DNA from: Klebsiella sp. RHBSTW-00484
GTDB lineage: Bacteria > Pseudomonadota > Gammaproteobacteria > Enterobacterales > Enterobacteriaceae
DNA: 64,000 bases
NCBI RefSeq assembly: GCF_013705725.1
Contig: NZ_CP055481.1
Span: forward strand, 3,348,001 to 3,412,000
Direction of reading: 5' to 3'
Every line of letters begins with the position of its first letter. Positions within the stretch are counted from its first letter, which is position 1. The translations under genes and the position numbers were made by a program. Of this stretch, positions 50,428 to 60,786 are shown piece by piece. Below the pieces are notes generated by a model. That model ran no database searches, had not been told where the DNA came from, and was given only the letters and a program-made list of their open reading frames with translations.

Positions 50428-51393
50428 ATGCTGGAGCAACAAAGCATCCTGGCGCTACTACAAACCTTCGAAGTGACCGCGCGCCACCTTAGCTTTACCC
50501 TTGCAGCACACGAAATGAACCTCACCCAGGGAGCGGTGAGCCACCGAATTCGCAAACTGGAGATGCACATCGGCTTTCGCCTGTTTATCCGGCTAACGCG
50601 TAAGCTGGCGCTAACCGAAGAAGGCAAGCGCCTGCTGACCACGCTAAGCCACTCGCTGCGCGCTATTAATGATGAAATCGAAGATATTCGCGAACAGGAT
50701 CTGCGCGGGACGCTGCATGTTGGCATCGCACCGACGCTGGCGCATTTGTGGTTGATGCCGCGCCTGTCGCGCTTTCAGGCGCAGTGGCCGGGGTTGAACT
50801 TACAGTTTCGCGTGCGGGCCGGAGTGATGGACTTTAACGAAGAGCGTGTGGACCTGGCTATTTACTACGGCGCGACCCAGTATCCCGATCTGTATCAAGA
50901 GCGGTTGATGAGTGAGAACCTGCTCCCGGTGTGCTCGCCGGAATATCAGCGTCAACATCAGCCGCTGAGCGCAGGAGCATCGTCGGGAGTGCTCTGGATC
51001 CACGCGTCTGAATCGACGGATGTCCAGGATCAGTTCAGCGAGTGGCGATTATGGTGTCAGCAAACGGGGGCGAATTTACCTTTTGAGGGGCGTTATTACG
51101 CCGTGAATAACCACTCCATCGCGATTCAGATGGCGGAGAACGGTTTAGGGGTGATGATGGGCCGTCAGACGCTGATTCAACCTCTGCTCGACAGCGGTAA
51201 GCTGGTGGCATTGAGCGAGGAAAAGGTGCCCTCGCCGTTTGGATATGACCTGATTTGCCCGCAAGAGAACCGCTCGCGCCCGCGTTTTCTCGCCTTTAGT
51301 GAGTGGTTACAAGATGAGTGTGGTCAGGATCAATCCCCGGTAACGCAGTTGTATGACCGGGATACAAACCAACAGCAGTCTGCTGGACGGTAG
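50428..51393 (+). CDS. LysR-family transcriptional regulator
   Basis: A 321-residue LysR regulator: N-terminal winged helix-turn-helix (LLQTFEVTARHLSFTLAAHEMNLTQGAVSHRIRKLEMHIGFRLFIRLTRKLALTEEGKRLL) and a co-inducer domain (LRGTLHVGIAPTLAHLWLMPRLSRFQAQWPGLNLQFR). The pattern is of the GcvA/DsdC group. It is divergent from the GH4 gene with a 114-bp intergenic region, so it most likely regulates it. The ATG at 50428 has GGAG seven bases upstream; 50422 is too close. Its stop codon lies inside a REP unit. Confidence 0.88.
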   Translation: MLEQQSILALLQTFEVTARHLSFTLAAHEMNLTQGAVSHRIRKLEMHIGFRLFIRLTRKLALTEEGKRLLTTLSHSLRAINDEIEDIREQDLRGTLHVGIAPTLAHLWLMPRLSRFQAQWPGLNLQFRVRAGVMDFNEERVDLAIYYGATQYPDLYQERLMSENLLPVCSPEYQRQHQPLSAGASSGVLWIHASESTDVQDQFSEWRLWCQQTGANLPFEGRYYAVNNHSIAIQMAENGLGVMMGRQTLIQPLLDSGKLVALSEEKVPSPFGYDLICPQENRSRPRFLAFSEWLQDECGQDQSPVTQLYDRDTNQQQSAGR

Positions 51394-51548
51394 CCCGGAC
51401 AGGTGCGCCAGCACCGCCTCCGGGAAACAACGCGCAATGCTGCCTCTGATTCTCTCCCCGGTGGCGGCTAGCGCCTTACCGGGGCTACGGATTCACAGCT
51501 ATCTGCGGGTTGGTAGCCCGGACAGATGCGCAGCATCGCCTCCGGGAA
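51389..51548. repeat. BIME with three REP units
   Basis: Units at 51389-51426 and 51512-51548 (GGTAGCCCGGACAG-type) flank an inverted unit at 51455-51490 (CCCCGGTGGCGGCTAGCGCCTTACCGGGG). They fill the 190-bp space between the convergent LysR and ycjF genes; no gene is present. Confidence 0.88.
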
Positions 51549-51585
51549 AACAGCCGTCTGCGGGCCGGGAAGCCCGCAAAAACCG

Positions 51586-52647
51586 CTATTTCTCCGGACT
51601 GTTTTTACTCTTCTGTAAGGTATCTTTCAGTTGACCAATCAGCTCGCGGCGAAAATCGCCCAGCCGCGGCTTATCATCGGCGATCCATGGCAGCGGGCGA
51701 CAGAGTTCCATCGCTTTAATCCCCAGCCGCGCGGTCAGCAGTCCGGCGCCAATGCCCTGGGCCGCGCGCGCCGACAGCCTGGCGGCCAGATCCTGCGACA
51801 TCCAGTCCATCCCCACTTCCCGCACCAGCTCGCTGGCTCCGGCAAAAGCGATATTCAGCAGCACCAGACGGAACAGGCGCAGACGGCTGTAGTAGCCCAG
51901 CTCAATGCCGTACAGCGTGGCGATGCGGTTGATCAGACGTAAGTTACGCCAGGCGATAAACGCCATATCCACCAGCGCCAGCGGGCTGACGGCAATCATC
52001 AACGTCGACTCCGCCGCCGAGCGGCTGATTTCGCGCCGAGCCTGAGCATCGAGCACTGGCTGCACGATCTGCGCATACAGGCTGACCACTTCGCGATCGT
52101 TCTGCGTCTCATGGATCGCCGCATACCAGCGCTGTAGCGCCGGATGCGATTGATCCAGCCCCGCCTGCTGCGCGAGTTTTTCACAAAACGTACGCCCTTT
52201 GCCAACTGCATGGCTGTGCATCAAATCCCGCGCCTCATCGCGTTCGTGCGCTCGTTGACGCAGACGCCGCAGACGCCGCCATTCAGTCGCCACTGAACCG
52301 ACGCCAGCGCCAATAATCAGCGCCCCGGCAGCGCAACCGCCAAGCGCGATCCAGTCCTGCGTCTGCCAGGCGGTCATTGTCCACTGCACGCCCTGCGCGA
52401 CTACGCTCACGCCGAAAATAGTCAACCCGGCGCTGACCATTTTCCGCCACAGGCTACGTTTGGGCCGCAGAACTGATTCAACAACTGCCTCCGCCGCCCC
52501 CTCTTCTTCTTCCACGACATCAAGGCGCGCCGGAGCAAACTTCCCGGCATCCACGTCATCAAAAGCGCGGGCGGATTTGAGAATTTGCGCCTTTTCCGCC
52601 TCCAGCGGGCCGTCGAAATCGATACGCGGCTTTAACGGTTCGGTCAT
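51586..52647 (-). CDS. ycjF: YcjF membrane protein (DUF697/TIGR01620)
   Basis: A 353-residue inner-membrane protein, the same length as E. coli YcjF. Two membrane helices are seen near 70-90 ([20 protein letters not shown]) and 100-120 ([19 protein letters not shown]); the rest is cytoplasmic and helical ([25 protein letters not shown]). It is paired with the YcjX P-loop protein in a sigma54/Psp-associated operon and overlaps it by 4 bp (ATGA). A role in envelope-stress tolerance is inferred from this linkage. Confidence 0.95.
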   Translation of the reverse strand: MTEPLKPRIDFDGPLEAEKAQILKSARAFDDVDAGKFAPARLDVVEEEEGAAEAVVESVLRPKRSLWRKMVSAGLTIFGVSVVAQGVQWTMTAWQTQDWIALGGCAAGALIIGAGVGSVATEWRRLRRLRQRAHERDEARDLMHSHAVGKGRTFCEKLAQQAGLDQSHPALQRWYAAIHETQNDREVVSLYAQIVQPVLDAQARREISRSAAESTLMIAVSPLALVDMAFIAWRNLRLINRIATLYGIELGYYSRLRLFRLVLLNIAFAGASELVREVGMDWMSQDLAARLSARAAQGIGAGLLTARLGIKAMELCRPLPWIADDKPRLGDFRRELIGQLKDTLQKSKNSPEK

Positions 52648-54041
52648 CGCAACTTATCTCCAATTAAAAATTCCAGCGCCGCATCGAGGCGAATATGCGG
52701 CAGCGGCTTATCAACATCCATCACCTGCGGACGGAAGTTTTCAAACTGAAAGCCCTGTTTCTCCCAGAATGCCTGGCCCGGCAGACGTGCGGGCACCTCG
52801 CCGGGATAGACGGTCAGCGGCTGGCCGTCGCTCAACCGGTTACCCCGCAGCGCGGGGATCTTTTCGCCGTTCACCTCGATAAGCCCGCTCTGGGTCGCCT
52901 GAATAGACGCCAACCCCAGGCAATCCATACTGATCCCCTCGAACGCCGCGTTTTGCCAGGCGTCCTGAATCAGCTGTTGCAGCAGCGACACCATATTACT
53001 GTGCTGATCGACGGTCACGTGATCGGCTTTGGTGGCCGCAAACAGCAGCTTATCGATAACTGGCGAGAACAAGCGGCGGAACAGCGTGCGCTGGCCATAG
53101 TGAAAACTTTGCATCAGCTGCGTCAGCGCCAGGCGCATATCGTTGAACGCCTGTGGCCCGCTATTGAGCGGTTGCAGGCAGTCCACCAGCACAATTTGCC
53201 GATCGAAGCGCAGAAAATGGTCTTTATAGAAACCTTTGACGACTTTCTCGCAGTAGTATTTAAAGCGCTCGCGCAACATCCCGGCATTGGTGTGTTTGTC
53301 CGCCTGAGCCAGCCTGGCCTCCCCAGTCGCATCAACATCCGGCCAGGGGAAAAATTGCAGCGCAGGCGCGCCGGCCATTTCGCCGGGCAGCACAAAGCGC
53401 CCGGGCTGAATAAAGTGCATCCCTTCGCGTTTACAGGTGTGCAGATAATCGGTCCACGCGCTGGCAATCTCCGCCAGGCGGGTTTCATCGGCCGGAGCCA
53501 GCGGGTCCAGCCCTTCACAAAGCTGCCGCCAACGCGTCGACCATTCTGCCCTCTGCCCTTGCAATAGCCCGGTCATCTGTCGTGACCAGGTGAGATAGTC
53601 CTGGGCCAGCATTGGCAGGTCCAGCAGCCACTCGCCGGGATAATCGACGATTTCCAGATACAGCGTTGAGGTCTCTTTAAAGTGGCGTAACAACGAATCG
53701 TTGGAACGATAGCGCAGCGCCAGGCGGATTTCGCTGACGCCGCGAGTGGGCGTAGGCCAGACCGGCGGCTGACCATACAGCTGGGCCAGCCCTTCGTCAT
53801 AGGTGAAACGCGGAATGCCAAAGTCCCGCTGCGGTACGCGCTTGACGCCCAGCAGACGCTCTTCTCTGACCGCGCTAAGTAGCGGTAGACGCGCCCCGGT
53901 GTGAATATTCAGCAGTTGGTTGACCAGCGCGGTGATAAAAGCGGTCTTTCCGCTGCGGCTAAGGCCGGTAACGGCCAGACGGAGATGCCGATCAACCCCA
54001 CGATTAACCAGCGCATTGAATTCAGTTTTGAGTCGCTTCAT
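52644..54041 (-). CDS. ycjX: YcjX P-loop GTPase-like protein (DUF463)
   Basis: A 465-residue protein (E. coli length) with a Walker A GLSRSGKT near residue 30, [16 protein letters not shown] as switch/Walker B-type motif and the ATKAD specificity motif ([12 protein letters not shown]). The family (DUF463) forms a stress-linked GTPase partner of YcjF. The ATG at 54041 matches the E. coli MKRL start; a further ATG two codons upstream is possible. It lies downstream of pspE in the same direction and is expected to be part of the PspF regulon. Confidence 0.95.
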   Translation of the reverse strand: MKRLKTEFNALVNRGVDRHLRLAVTGLSRSGKTAFITALVNQLLNIHTGARLPLLSAVREERLLGVKRVPQRDFGIPRFTYDEGLAQLYGQPPVWPTPTRGVSEIRLALRYRSNDSLLRHFKETSTLYLEIVDYPGEWLLDLPMLAQDYLTWSRQMTGLLQGQRAEWSTRWRQLCEGLDPLAPADETRLAEIASAWTDYLHTCKREGMHFIQPGRFVLPGEMAGAPALQFFPWPDVDATGEARLAQADKHTNAGMLRERFKYYCEKVVKGFYKDHFLRFDRQIVLVDCLQPLNSGPQAFNDMRLALTQLMQSFHYGQRTLFRRLFSPVIDKLLFAATKADHVTVDQHSNMVSLLQQLIQDAWQNAAFEGISMDCLGLASIQATQSGLIEVNGEKIPALRGNRLSDGQPLTVYPGEVPARLPGQAFWEKQGFQFENFRPQVMDVDKPLPHIRLDAALEFLIGDKLR

Positions 54042-54141
54042 CGCCATCCTGTTGTGCCTGAAGAACGAGAGAGAATAATATGGGGGCTATACGGATAATT
54101 ATCAATGGCTTGCATTAGCCCCACGACCGCGGGGCTGAAGA

Positions 54142-54459
54142 TTACTTACTGGCGCTTTTTGGCATATCTATCTGATTAAGGCCACCCGCATTAACTACCT
54201 GAGTGTAGCCCATCTCAGTCAGCATCTGCTGGGCCTGACCCGACTGTCGCCCGACGTTGCAATAGACTTTAATGGTATCGTTTTTATCCGGAACTTCACT
54301 CGCAATCCGCGTTTTTATATCAGCCAGCGGGATGTTAATCGCCCCTTCGACGTGTTCTTTTTGATACTGCTGCGGAACGCGAACATCGATCCAATGCTCC
54401 GCCGCAGACACCGGTAAGGCGACGGCAAGAGCTAAACCCAGAAGTAGTTTTCGTAGCAT
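54142..54459 (-). CDS. pspE: Thiosulfate sulfurtransferase PspE (periplasmic rhodanese)
   Basis: A 105-residue single-domain rhodanese with a signal peptide (MLRKLLLGLALAVALPVSA). The active cysteine is in VYCNVGRQSGQA. It transfers sulfur from thiosulfate to thiophilic acceptors. The start at 54459 fits the signal peptide and has AGGATG upstream. It is the last gene of the phage-shock operon. Confidence 0.95.
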   Translation of the reverse strand: MLRKLLLGLALAVALPVSAAEHWIDVRVPQQYQKEHVEGAINIPLADIKTRIASEVPDKNDTIKVYCNVGRQSGQAQQMLTEMGYTQVVNAGGLNQIDMPKSASK

Positions 54460-54492
54460 TTTATCATCCTGATATGTTGAGTTTTTAGGCAC

Positions 54493-54723
54493 TCATAACA
54501 TACGCCATCCGCGACGTTTAGAAAACCGTTGTGCAGCTCGACTAAGCATGGGTTCAAGAACAAGTAGCAGCAGCATTTTTAGCGGCCGACGGGCGACGGA
54601 TTTAACCGCCCAACCAGCAACGCCGGCCGGGCCATAACGCAGCGCGGTCAGCAGAACCAGCTTGCCCGCGAATTTCAGACCTGGTTTCACTTTTTGCCCT
54701 GCCTGCTGCCATTTCATGTTCAT
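54493..54723 (-). CDS. pspD: Phage shock protein D
   Basis: A 76-residue peripheral membrane protein ([46 protein letters not shown]...). It aligns throughout with E. coli PspD (73 residues) apart from the last 10 residues (SKRRGWRML). GAGG six bases upstream of 54723 supports this start. Its molecular role is not clear; it belongs to the envelope-stress operon. Confidence 0.93.
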   Translation of the reverse strand: MNMKWQQAGQKVKPGLKFAGKLVLLTALRYGPAGVAGWAVKSVARRPLKMLLLLVLEPMLSRAAQRFSKRRGWRML

Positions 54724-54741
54724 CATTAACCTCACGTTCAA

Positions 54742-55101
54742 TTACAGCTGGCGAAAACGACTGCGCAGCGAAAAGGTATCGGAGGTGACGTAACGTTCCA
54801 TTTCACGTAAACGACGCTCCCCCGCCGCCAGTTCCTTATCTGCGGCAGCCAACAGTTCTCCACTGCTCGGCATTTTTTCACCATTCAGTTCGCTTTCCGG
54901 CATCGGATCCAACACGAATGAGAGAATAATGTAGGCCACGACCACAAACAGGAACAGGCCAAAAATCATTGCCAGCACGGTAATCAGGCGCACCAGCTTC
55001 ACCGGCACGTCCAGATACTCCGCGATACCGGCGCAAACCCCTTTCACCATGCCGTGCTGCGGAATGCGCCACAGTTTTTTACTCAAATCCAGTCCGCCCA
55101 T
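54742..55101 (-). CDS. pspC: Phage shock protein C
   Basis: A 119-residue inner-membrane protein, same length as in E. coli. The PspC domain reads KKLWRIPQHGMVKGVCAGIAEYLDVPVKLVRLITVLA, followed by a transmembrane helix (MIFGLFLFVVVAYIILSFVLD) and a helical tail (ELAAGERRLREMERYVTSD). With PspB it senses membrane stress and releases PspF from PspA. Its start overlaps the pspB stop by one base. Confidence 0.96.
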   Translation of the reverse strand: MGGLDLSKKLWRIPQHGMVKGVCAGIAEYLDVPVKLVRLITVLAMIFGLFLFVVVAYIILSFVLDPMPESELNGEKMPSSGELLAAADKELAAGERRLREMERYVTSDTFSLRSRFRQL

Positions 55102-55325
55102 TATTGGTCTCTCCAGTTCGGATGCTCAGCATCAAGAATGGCTTCCAGCGCCTGAATACGCTCGCGCATCCGCTTAGCGTCATCGGTCAGTTGCAACAGA
55201 CGTTGCTGTTCGTTCTGCGATAAGCTGCCGCTGGCGGTGCGATTGTTGTAGTGCAGCCAGAGCCAGACCGGCAAAACAAACAACACAAACAACGTCAAAG
55301 GGATGGCGAGAAAAAGCATGCTCAT
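55101..55325 (-). CDS. pspB: Phage shock protein B
   Basis: A 74-residue protein with one N-terminal transmembrane helix (MSMLFLAIPLTLFVLFVLPVWLWLHY) and a cytoplasmic leucine-zipper-like helix (QQRLLQLTDDAKRMRERIQALEAILDAEHPNW). Together with PspC it is the sensor of membrane damage. AAGGAG before the ATG at 55325 marks the start. Confidence 0.96.
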   Translation of the reverse strand: MSMLFLAIPLTLFVLFVLPVWLWLHYNNRTASGSLSQNEQQRLLQLTDDAKRMRERIQALEAILDAEHPNWRDQ

Positions 55326-55376
55326 GTCGACTCCTTGCAGGTGGCAGCGGCACATCTCGGTGCCGCCCAAAAACGA

Positions 55377-56045
55377 TTACTGGTTATTTTGATTCATTTT
55401 GGCTTTCAGCGCCGCCAGTTGCTCGCTGATTTCATCATCCGCTTTCAGGTCGGCGAACTGCTGATCCAGCGATTTGTCTTTGCCAAAACGATGGCTTTCC
55501 GCTTCGGCTTCCATATGATCGATACGGCGTTCAAACGATTCAAAACGCGCCATCGCCTCATCAATCTTGCCGCTATCCAGCTGACGACGAACGTCGCGGG
55601 AAGAGTTGGCAGCCTGATGACGCAGCATCAACGCCTGCTGACGTGCGCGGGTTTCGCTCAGTTTGTTTTCCAGCTCGCCGATCTCTTTTTTCATCCGCGT
55701 CAGGGTTTCATCAACCAGCTGCGCTTCATGTTCAAGGCTACCAATAAGATCGGTCAGCTTCTGTTTTTCGATCAGCGCGGAACGGGCCAGGTCGTCTTTC
55801 TCTTTACGTAACGCCAGCTCAGCTTTGTCCTGCCATTCACCCTGCTGGGCGACGGCCTGCTCAATACGACGACTCAGCTGTTTCTTTTCAGCCAGCGCGC
55901 GCGCCGAAGTCGAACGGACTTCAACCAGCGTGTCCTCCATCTCCTGAATCATCAGTCGAACCAGCTTCTGCGGGTCTTCTGCTTTCTCCAGCAGGGAGTT
56001 GATGTTGGCGTTCACGATGTCGGCAAAACGAGAAAAAATACCCAT
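55377..56045 (-). CDS. pspA: Phage shock protein A
   Basis: A 222-residue ESCRT-III-like membrane-remodelling protein. It has an N-terminal amphipathic helix ([25 protein letters not shown]) and then long coiled-coil helices. PspA binds and inhibits PspF and, in stress, coats the inner membrane. Same length as E. coli PspA. It is the first gene of pspABCDE, under the sigma54 promoter at 56099-56115. Confidence 0.97.
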   Translation of the reverse strand: MGIFSRFADIVNANINSLLEKAEDPQKLVRLMIQEMEDTLVEVRSTSARALAEKKQLSRRIEQAVAQQGEWQDKAELALRKEKDDLARSALIEKQKLTDLIGSLEHEAQLVDETLTRMKKEIGELENKLSETRARQQALMLRHQAANSSRDVRRQLDSGKIDEAMARFESFERRIDHMEAEAESHRFGKDKSLDQQFADLKADDEISEQLAALKAKMNQNNQ

Positions 56046-56098
56046 AATTTCAATCCTCATAGTTCTTGGTGTCAGGCATCGGCCTGTGCAATGACTAA

Positions 56099-56115
56099 TA
56101 CAAATGCCGTGCCAA
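56099..56115 (-). promoter_or_regulatory. Sigma54 promoter of pspA
   Basis: On the minus strand TTGGCACGGCATTTGTA: the -24 element TGGCAC and -12 element TTGT in the spacing of the E. coli pspA promoter. A possible IHF-like AATCAATAAGATA lies just upstream (56121-56133), and PspF sites are expected further upstream in the divergent region. Confidence 0.85.
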
Positions 56116-56213
56116 CTTTTTATCTTATTGATTTTAAAAGATGAGGTTGTTATCTGCGCAGTGGATTGCTAAAGTGACTTGGTGAATCACACTACTAAAT
56201 GGCGAAATTCATC

Positions 56214-57188
56214 ATGGCGGAATACAAGGACAACCTGCTCGGCGAAGCCAACAGCTTTCTTGAGGTGCTGGAGCAGGTCTCACGGCTGGCACCGCTGGAT
56301 AAACCAGTGCTGGTGATTGGCGAGCGCGGTACCGGCAAAGAGCTTATCGCCAGCCGCCTGCACTTTCTCTCTTCCCGCTGGCAGGGGCCGTTTATCTCGC
56401 TGAATTGCGCCGCGCTCAATGAAAACCTGCTCGACTCCGAGCTGTTCGGCCACGAGGCCGGGGCGTTTACCGGCGCCAGCAAGCGCCATCCGGGGCGTTT
56501 TGAACGTGCTGATGGCGGCACCCTGTTTCTTGATGAACTGGCAACCGCGCCGATGCTGGTGCAGGAAAAACTGCTGCGGGTGATTGAATATGGCGAGCTG
56601 GAGCGCGTTGGCGGCAGCCAGCCGCTGCAGGTTAACGTTCGCCTGGTGTGCGCAACCAATGCCGACCTGCCGCTGATGGTAGAAGAAGGACTATTTCGCG
56701 CCGACCTTCTCGACAGGCTGGCCTTCGATGTGGTGCAACTTCCGCCGCTGCGCGAGCGGCACAGCGATATCATGCTGCTCGCCAGGCAGTTTGCTATCCA
56801 GATGTGCCGCGAACTCGGGCTGCCGCTGTTTCCCGGCTTTAGCGAGCGGGCGACGGAAACGCTGCAAAACTACCGCTGGCCCGGAAATATTCGCGAATTG
56901 AAAAACGTGGTTGAGCGCTCGGTCTACCGCCACGGCAGCAGCGACAGCGAGCTGGATAACATCATCATTAACCCCTTTCACCAACGGCAAACCTCACCGG
57001 TCGTCGCAGAAAAAGATAGCGCCGGGCCAGCGCTGCCGCTCGATTTGCGTTCTTTCCAGCATGAGCAAGAAAAAAAACTGCTGGAGATGAGCCTGGAGCA
57101 GGCAAAGTACAATCAGAAACAGGCAGCGGAATTGCTTGGTCTCACCTATCACCAGCTACGGGCATTGCTTAAGAAACACCAGCTCTGA
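56214..57188 (+). CDS. pspF: Phage shock operon activator PspF
   Basis: A 324-residue sigma54 activator lacking an N-terminal receiver domain. AAA domain with Walker A GERGTGKE, the GAFTGA loop (HEAGAFTGASKRH), GGTLFLDELATAP and R-finger region; C-terminal Fis-type helix-turn-helix (NQKQAAELLGLTYHQLRALLKKH). PspA inhibits it by direct contact. The start at 56214 matches E. coli (MAEYKDN); an ATG five codons upstream is also in frame. It is divergent from pspA. Confidence 0.95.
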   Translation: MAEYKDNLLGEANSFLEVLEQVSRLAPLDKPVLVIGERGTGKELIASRLHFLSSRWQGPFISLNCAALNENLLDSELFGHEAGAFTGASKRHPGRFERADGGTLFLDELATAPMLVQEKLLRVIEYGELERVGGSQPLQVNVRLVCATNADLPLMVEEGLFRADLLDRLAFDVVQLPPLRERHSDIMLLARQFAIQMCRELGLPLFPGFSERATETLQNYRWPGNIRELKNVVERSVYRHGSSDSELDNIIINPFHQRQTSPVVAEKDSAGPALPLDLRSFQHEQEKKLLEMSLEQAKYNQKQAAELLGLTYHQLRALLKKHQL

Positions 57189-57326
57189 ACTATACACAGG
57201 AGCAGAAATTCTGCCCTCTAAAAGTGACAGCGTCACCAAACAATCAGTTAATTATTTGTAACTAGCAAGATACTTCAATGTGAATTATCATCTGCACCAT
57301 GACCATTCAACGGACTGAAAATACAG

Positions 57327-57611
57327 ATGATTCCGGTTAATTCCTTGACGCTTAGCCGCTATGCCGCGCACGTCAGCTTGATCCATACTATGAAAGGCCA
57401 TAAGGCCCCTGCGCTGTCGGTGATGATGATCTTTTCAGACCTGTGCATCCGGTCAACCGAGGATTCCTATCGCCAGCAAGGCTGGGAAATTACGCAGAAA
57501 AAAAGTGGTCTGGTATTGCGAACCTATGTTGCCACCCATCACGACGGTGATAAGTTTGAAATTACCCCCAAAGATTATATCGCGCGATATAACCAACTCC
57601 TTCCGCTGTAG
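57327..57611 (+). CDS. Hypothetical protein between pspF and sapA
   Basis: A 94-residue protein (MIPVNSLTLSRYAAHVSLIHTMKGHKAPALSVMM...FEITPKDYIARYNQLLPL). It reads like a coding sequence, with a compact alpha/beta composition, a CIRSTEDSYRQQGWEI segment and a strand-rich GLVLRTYVATHHDGDKFEI. No family, signal peptide or membrane helix recognised. The ribosome binding site is weak (ACAG). Confidence 0.5.
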   Translation: MIPVNSLTLSRYAAHVSLIHTMKGHKAPALSVMMIFSDLCIRSTEDSYRQQGWEITQKKSGLVLRTYVATHHDGDKFEITPKDYIARYNQLLPL

Positions 57612-57770
57612 CCCTCCCTGTCCAGCCGCTGTGGAAACACGGCTAACTGGAGAAACCCCCAATAAAAAGATACCATGTCGCAAATATAGAGGGGTCTGGT
57701 GCGAGTAAGTACCACGGCAATTGTGAATAATCGTCCTCTCAAAGTGCCTGGACGTGCAGTCCTCGATTAA
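57612..57770. other. Gene-free stretch before the interspersed repeat
   Basis: I see no gene or clear signal here. The whole space from 57612 to the sapA start at 58181 (569 bp) contains only the palindromic repeat at 57771-57915 and the presumed sap promoter region. Confidence 0.4.
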
Positions 57771-57915
57771 GAACCTATCCCATTAGGGCTATCTTATTTG
57801 CCAGTTTGGCCCTGGGCAGTGCTCAGAACCCTCACGTACTACGTGTACGCTCCGGTTCTTGCGCGCTGTCCGTGTCCAAACTGCCTGCAACGATTACGCC
57901 TACTGGGATAGGCTC
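57771..57915. repeat. Interspersed palindromic repeat upstream of sapA
   Basis: A 145-bp unit with inverted ends: CCTATCCCATTAGG (57774-57787) and CCTACTGGGATAGG (57899-57912), 13 of 14 paired. Inside are further pairings (GCCAGTTTGG.../CCAAACTG and AGAACC.../GGTTCT around CACGTACTACGTG). It resembles the enterobacterial intergenic mosaic repeats of about 130-150 bp that begin AACCTATCCCATTAGGGC; the name of this family is uncertain. An 88-codon frame across it is not a gene. Confidence 0.75.
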
Positions 57916-58180
57916 TAAACCTTCTGAACCCTTTGTAAAGCATCACGATCGTTCCCGTTTGCCTGATGACAGGCTTTACGTGTTTAGCGAAATTGCGGGA
58001 TATAAAACGCGTTGCGGTTTACGAGGTATACTCGAAGTTAATACGCGGTATGAATTTGAATCAGTTGGCTAAATAACCGACACAGCCGTCGCTCACATTA
58101 TCCCATGAGCAATTAAGGTGGTGGTAAATGTTATTTAATATTAATAAGATAGAGCCTTGCTCTATAATCAAAAAGATACT

Positions 58181-59824
58181 ATGCGCCTGAAATTGTCATC
58201 TCTCCTGGCAGCAGTCTCTATGCTGTGCGGGCAGGCCTTTGCCGCGCCAGCGCTGCCTGCTCACGCCGATATCCGTGATAGCGGCTTTGTTTATTGCGTC
58301 AGCGGTCAGGTCAATACTTTTAATCCGCAAAAGGTCAGCAGCGGACTGATTGTCGACACGCTAGCCGCCCAGCTCTACGACCGCCTGCTTGATGTCGACC
58401 CTTATACTTACCGTCTGGTGCCTGAGCTAGCGGAAAGCTGGGAGGTACTGGATAACGGCGCGACCTACCGTTTCCATCTGCGCAACAACGTGCCATTCCA
58501 GACCACAGCCTGGTTCAAACCCACCCGCAACTTCAATGCCGACGACGTTATTTTCACCTTCGGACGCATTTTTAACCGCGACCATCCATGGCATAACGTC
58601 AACGGTAGCAGCTTCCCTTATTTCGACAGCCTGCAGTTCGCCGACAGCGTTGAAAGCGTGCGTAAGCTGGATAATCAGACCGTCGAGTTTCGCCTGAAAC
58701 GCCCGGACGCCTCGTTCCTTTGGCACCTGGCGACCCACTACGCCTCGGTCATGTCGGCGGAATATGCCGCGAAGCTGGCGCAGGGCGATCGTCAGGAGCT
58801 GATTGACCGCCAGCCGGTCGGCACCGGTCCGTTCCAGTTGGAAGAGTATCGTAGCGGTCAGTACATCCGGCTACAGCGCCATTCAGCCTACTGGCGCGGC
58901 ACGCCGTTGATGCCGCAGGTTGTCGTCGACCTCGGTTCTGGCGGGACAGGTCGCCTGTCGAAATTGCTCACCGGCGAGTGCGACGTGCTGGCCTGGCCCG
59001 CCGCCAGCCAGCTCTCAATATTGCGTGACGATCCGCGACTGCGTTTGACCCTGCGTCCAGGGATGAATATCGCCTGGCTGGCGTTTAACACTGCGAAACC
59101 ACCGCTCGATAACCCGGAAGTTCGTCATGCGCTGGCGCTGGCGATTAATAACCAGCGTCTGATGCAATCGATCTACTACGGCACGGCGGAAACCGCAGCG
59201 TCGATGCTGCCACGCGCCTCCTGGGCCTACGATAATGACGCCAAGATTACCGAATACAATCCAACGAAAGCGCGCGCCCAACTGAAAGCGCTGGGGCTGG
59301 AAAAGCTAACCCTCAAACTGTGGGTACCAACCAGTTCGCAAGCCTGGAACCCCAGCCCGCTGAAAACCGCCGAGCTTATTCAGGCGGATATGGCGCAGAT
59401 TGGCGTAAAGGTGATTATCGTGCCGGTTGAAGGTCGCTTCCAGGAGGCAAGATTGATGGATATGAACCACGATCTAACGCTCTCTGGCTGGGCAACGGAC
59501 AGCAACGATCCGGACAGTTTTTTCCGCCCGCTGCTGAGCTGTGCGGCGATTACCTCGCAAACCAACTACGCTCACTGGTGTAACCGCGAGTTCGATGAAG
59601 TGCTGCAAAAAGCGCTGACCTCGCAGCAGCTGGCATCGCGTATTGAAGCCTATAAAGAGGCGCAGCACATTCTCGCCAACGAACTGCCAGTATTGCCGTT
59701 GGCTTCTTCGCTGCGTTTACAGGCTTACCGTTACGATATGAGAGGACTGGTGCTGAGCCCGTTTGGCAATGCTTCCTTTGCGGGCGTCTCGCGCGAGAAA
59801 GAAGACGAGGTGAAAAAACCATGA
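58181..59824 (+). CDS. sapA: Sap peptide transporter, periplasmic binding protein SapA
   Basis: A 547-residue SBP_bac_5 protein with a signal peptide ending at QAFA (residue 21). Equal in length and very close to E. coli SapA ([36 protein letters not shown]). In Salmonella and Haemophilus SapA binds antimicrobial peptides and haem and contributes to resistance; in E. coli the operon also exports putrescine. The start is set by the signal peptide (58181). It overlaps sapB by 4 bp. Confidence 0.95.
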   Translation: MRLKLSSLLAAVSMLCGQAFAAPALPAHADIRDSGFVYCVSGQVNTFNPQKVSSGLIVDTLAAQLYDRLLDVDPYTYRLVPELAESWEVLDNGATYRFHLRNNVPFQTTAWFKPTRNFNADDVIFTFGRIFNRDHPWHNVNGSSFPYFDSLQFADSVESVRKLDNQTVEFRLKRPDASFLWHLATHYASVMSAEYAAKLAQGDRQELIDRQPVGTGPFQLEEYRSGQYIRLQRHSAYWRGTPLMPQVVVDLGSGGTGRLSKLLTGECDVLAWPAASQLSILRDDPRLRLTLRPGMNIAWLAFNTAKPPLDNPEVRHALALAINNQRLMQSIYYGTAETAASMLPRASWAYDNDAKITEYNPTKARAQLKALGLEKLTLKLWVPTSSQAWNPSPLKTAELIQADMAQIGVKVIIVPVEGRFQEARLMDMNHDLTLSGWATDSNDPDSFFRPLLSCAAITSQTNYAHWCNREFDEVLQKALTSQQLASRIEAYKEAQHILANELPVLPLASSLRLQAYRYDMRGLVLSPFGNASFAGVSREKEDEVKKP

Positions 59825-60786
59825 TTATTTTTACCCTGCGCCGCTTCCTGCTGCTGCTGATTACGCTCTTTCTGCTAACCTTCGTCGGCTTTAGTCTGAG
59901 CTATTTCACGCCGCACGCCCCGCTACAGGGCGCTTCGCTGTGGAACGCCTGGTTATTCTGGTTTGAAGGGGTACTGCACTGGGATTTCGGCGTCTCCAGC
60001 ATCAACGGTCAACTGATCTCCGAGCAGCTCAAAGAGGTTTTCCCGGCCACCATGGAGCTGTGCATCCTCGCCTTCGGCTTCGCGCTGTTGGTCGGCATTC
60101 CCGTCGGTATGCTGGCAGGAATTATGCGTAATAAATGGCCGGACACCCTGATTAGCGCCCTGGCGCTGATGGGCTTTTCTATTCCGGTCTTCTGGCTGGC
60201 GCTGCTGCTGACCCTGTTCTTCTCCCTGACATTAGGCTGGCTCCCGGTGTCAGGGCGCTTCGACCTGCTGTATGAAGTCAAAACAGTCACCGGTTTTGCG
60301 CTGATTGACGCCTGGCTTTCTGATTCGCCGTGGCGTCATGAAATGATCGTCAGCGCTGCGCGTCATATGGTGCTGCCAGTGCTCACCCTGGCGGTGGCGC
60401 CGACTACCGAAGTGATCCGCCTGATGCGTATCAGCACCAGCGAAGTCTACGACACGAACTATGTCAAAGCCGCTGCGACTCGCGGCGTTTCACGGCGCAC
60501 CATTTTACACCGTCACGTGCTGCACAACGCCCTGCCGCCAGTGATCCCGCGTCTGGGATTACAGTTTTCCACCATGCTGACGCTGGCGATGATTACCGAA
60601 ATGGTCTTTAGCTGGCCGGGTCTTGGCCGCTGGCTGATCAACGCCATTCGTCAACAGGATTACGCGGCGATTTCGGCGGGGGTGATGGTCATTGGCGCGC
60701 TAGTGATCATTGTGAACGTGATATCCGATATTTTGGGTGCTATGGCTAACCCACTGAAACATAAGGAATGGTATGCCCTACGATAG
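59821..60786 (+). CDS. sapB: Sap transporter permease SapB
   Basis: A 321-residue inner-membrane permease of the DppB/OppB type with six helices, starting [31 protein letters not shown]. The EAA loop reads [29 protein letters not shown]. It forms the channel with SapC. Overlaps sapA by 4 bp and sapC by 14 bp, so all sap genes are translationally coupled. Confidence 0.95.
   Translation: MIIFTLRRFLLLLITLFLLTFVGFSLSYFTPHAPLQGASLWNAWLFWFEGVLHWDFGVSSINGQLISEQLKEVFPATMELCILAFGFALLVGIPVGMLAGIMRNKWPDTLISALALMGFSIPVFWLALLLTLFFSLTLGWLPVSGRFDLLYEVKTVTGFALIDAWLSDSPWRHEMIVSAARHMVLPVLTLAVAPTTEVIRLMRISTSEVYDTNYVKAAATRGVSRRTILHRHVLHNALPPVIPRLGLQFSTMLTLAMITEMVFSWPGLGRWLINAIRQQDYAAISAGVMVIGALVIIVNVISDILGAMANPLKHKEWYALR

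Noticed and set aside
57806..58072. 88-codon frame before sapA
   Set aside because: Its first third lies inside the interspersed palindromic repeat; no coding pattern.
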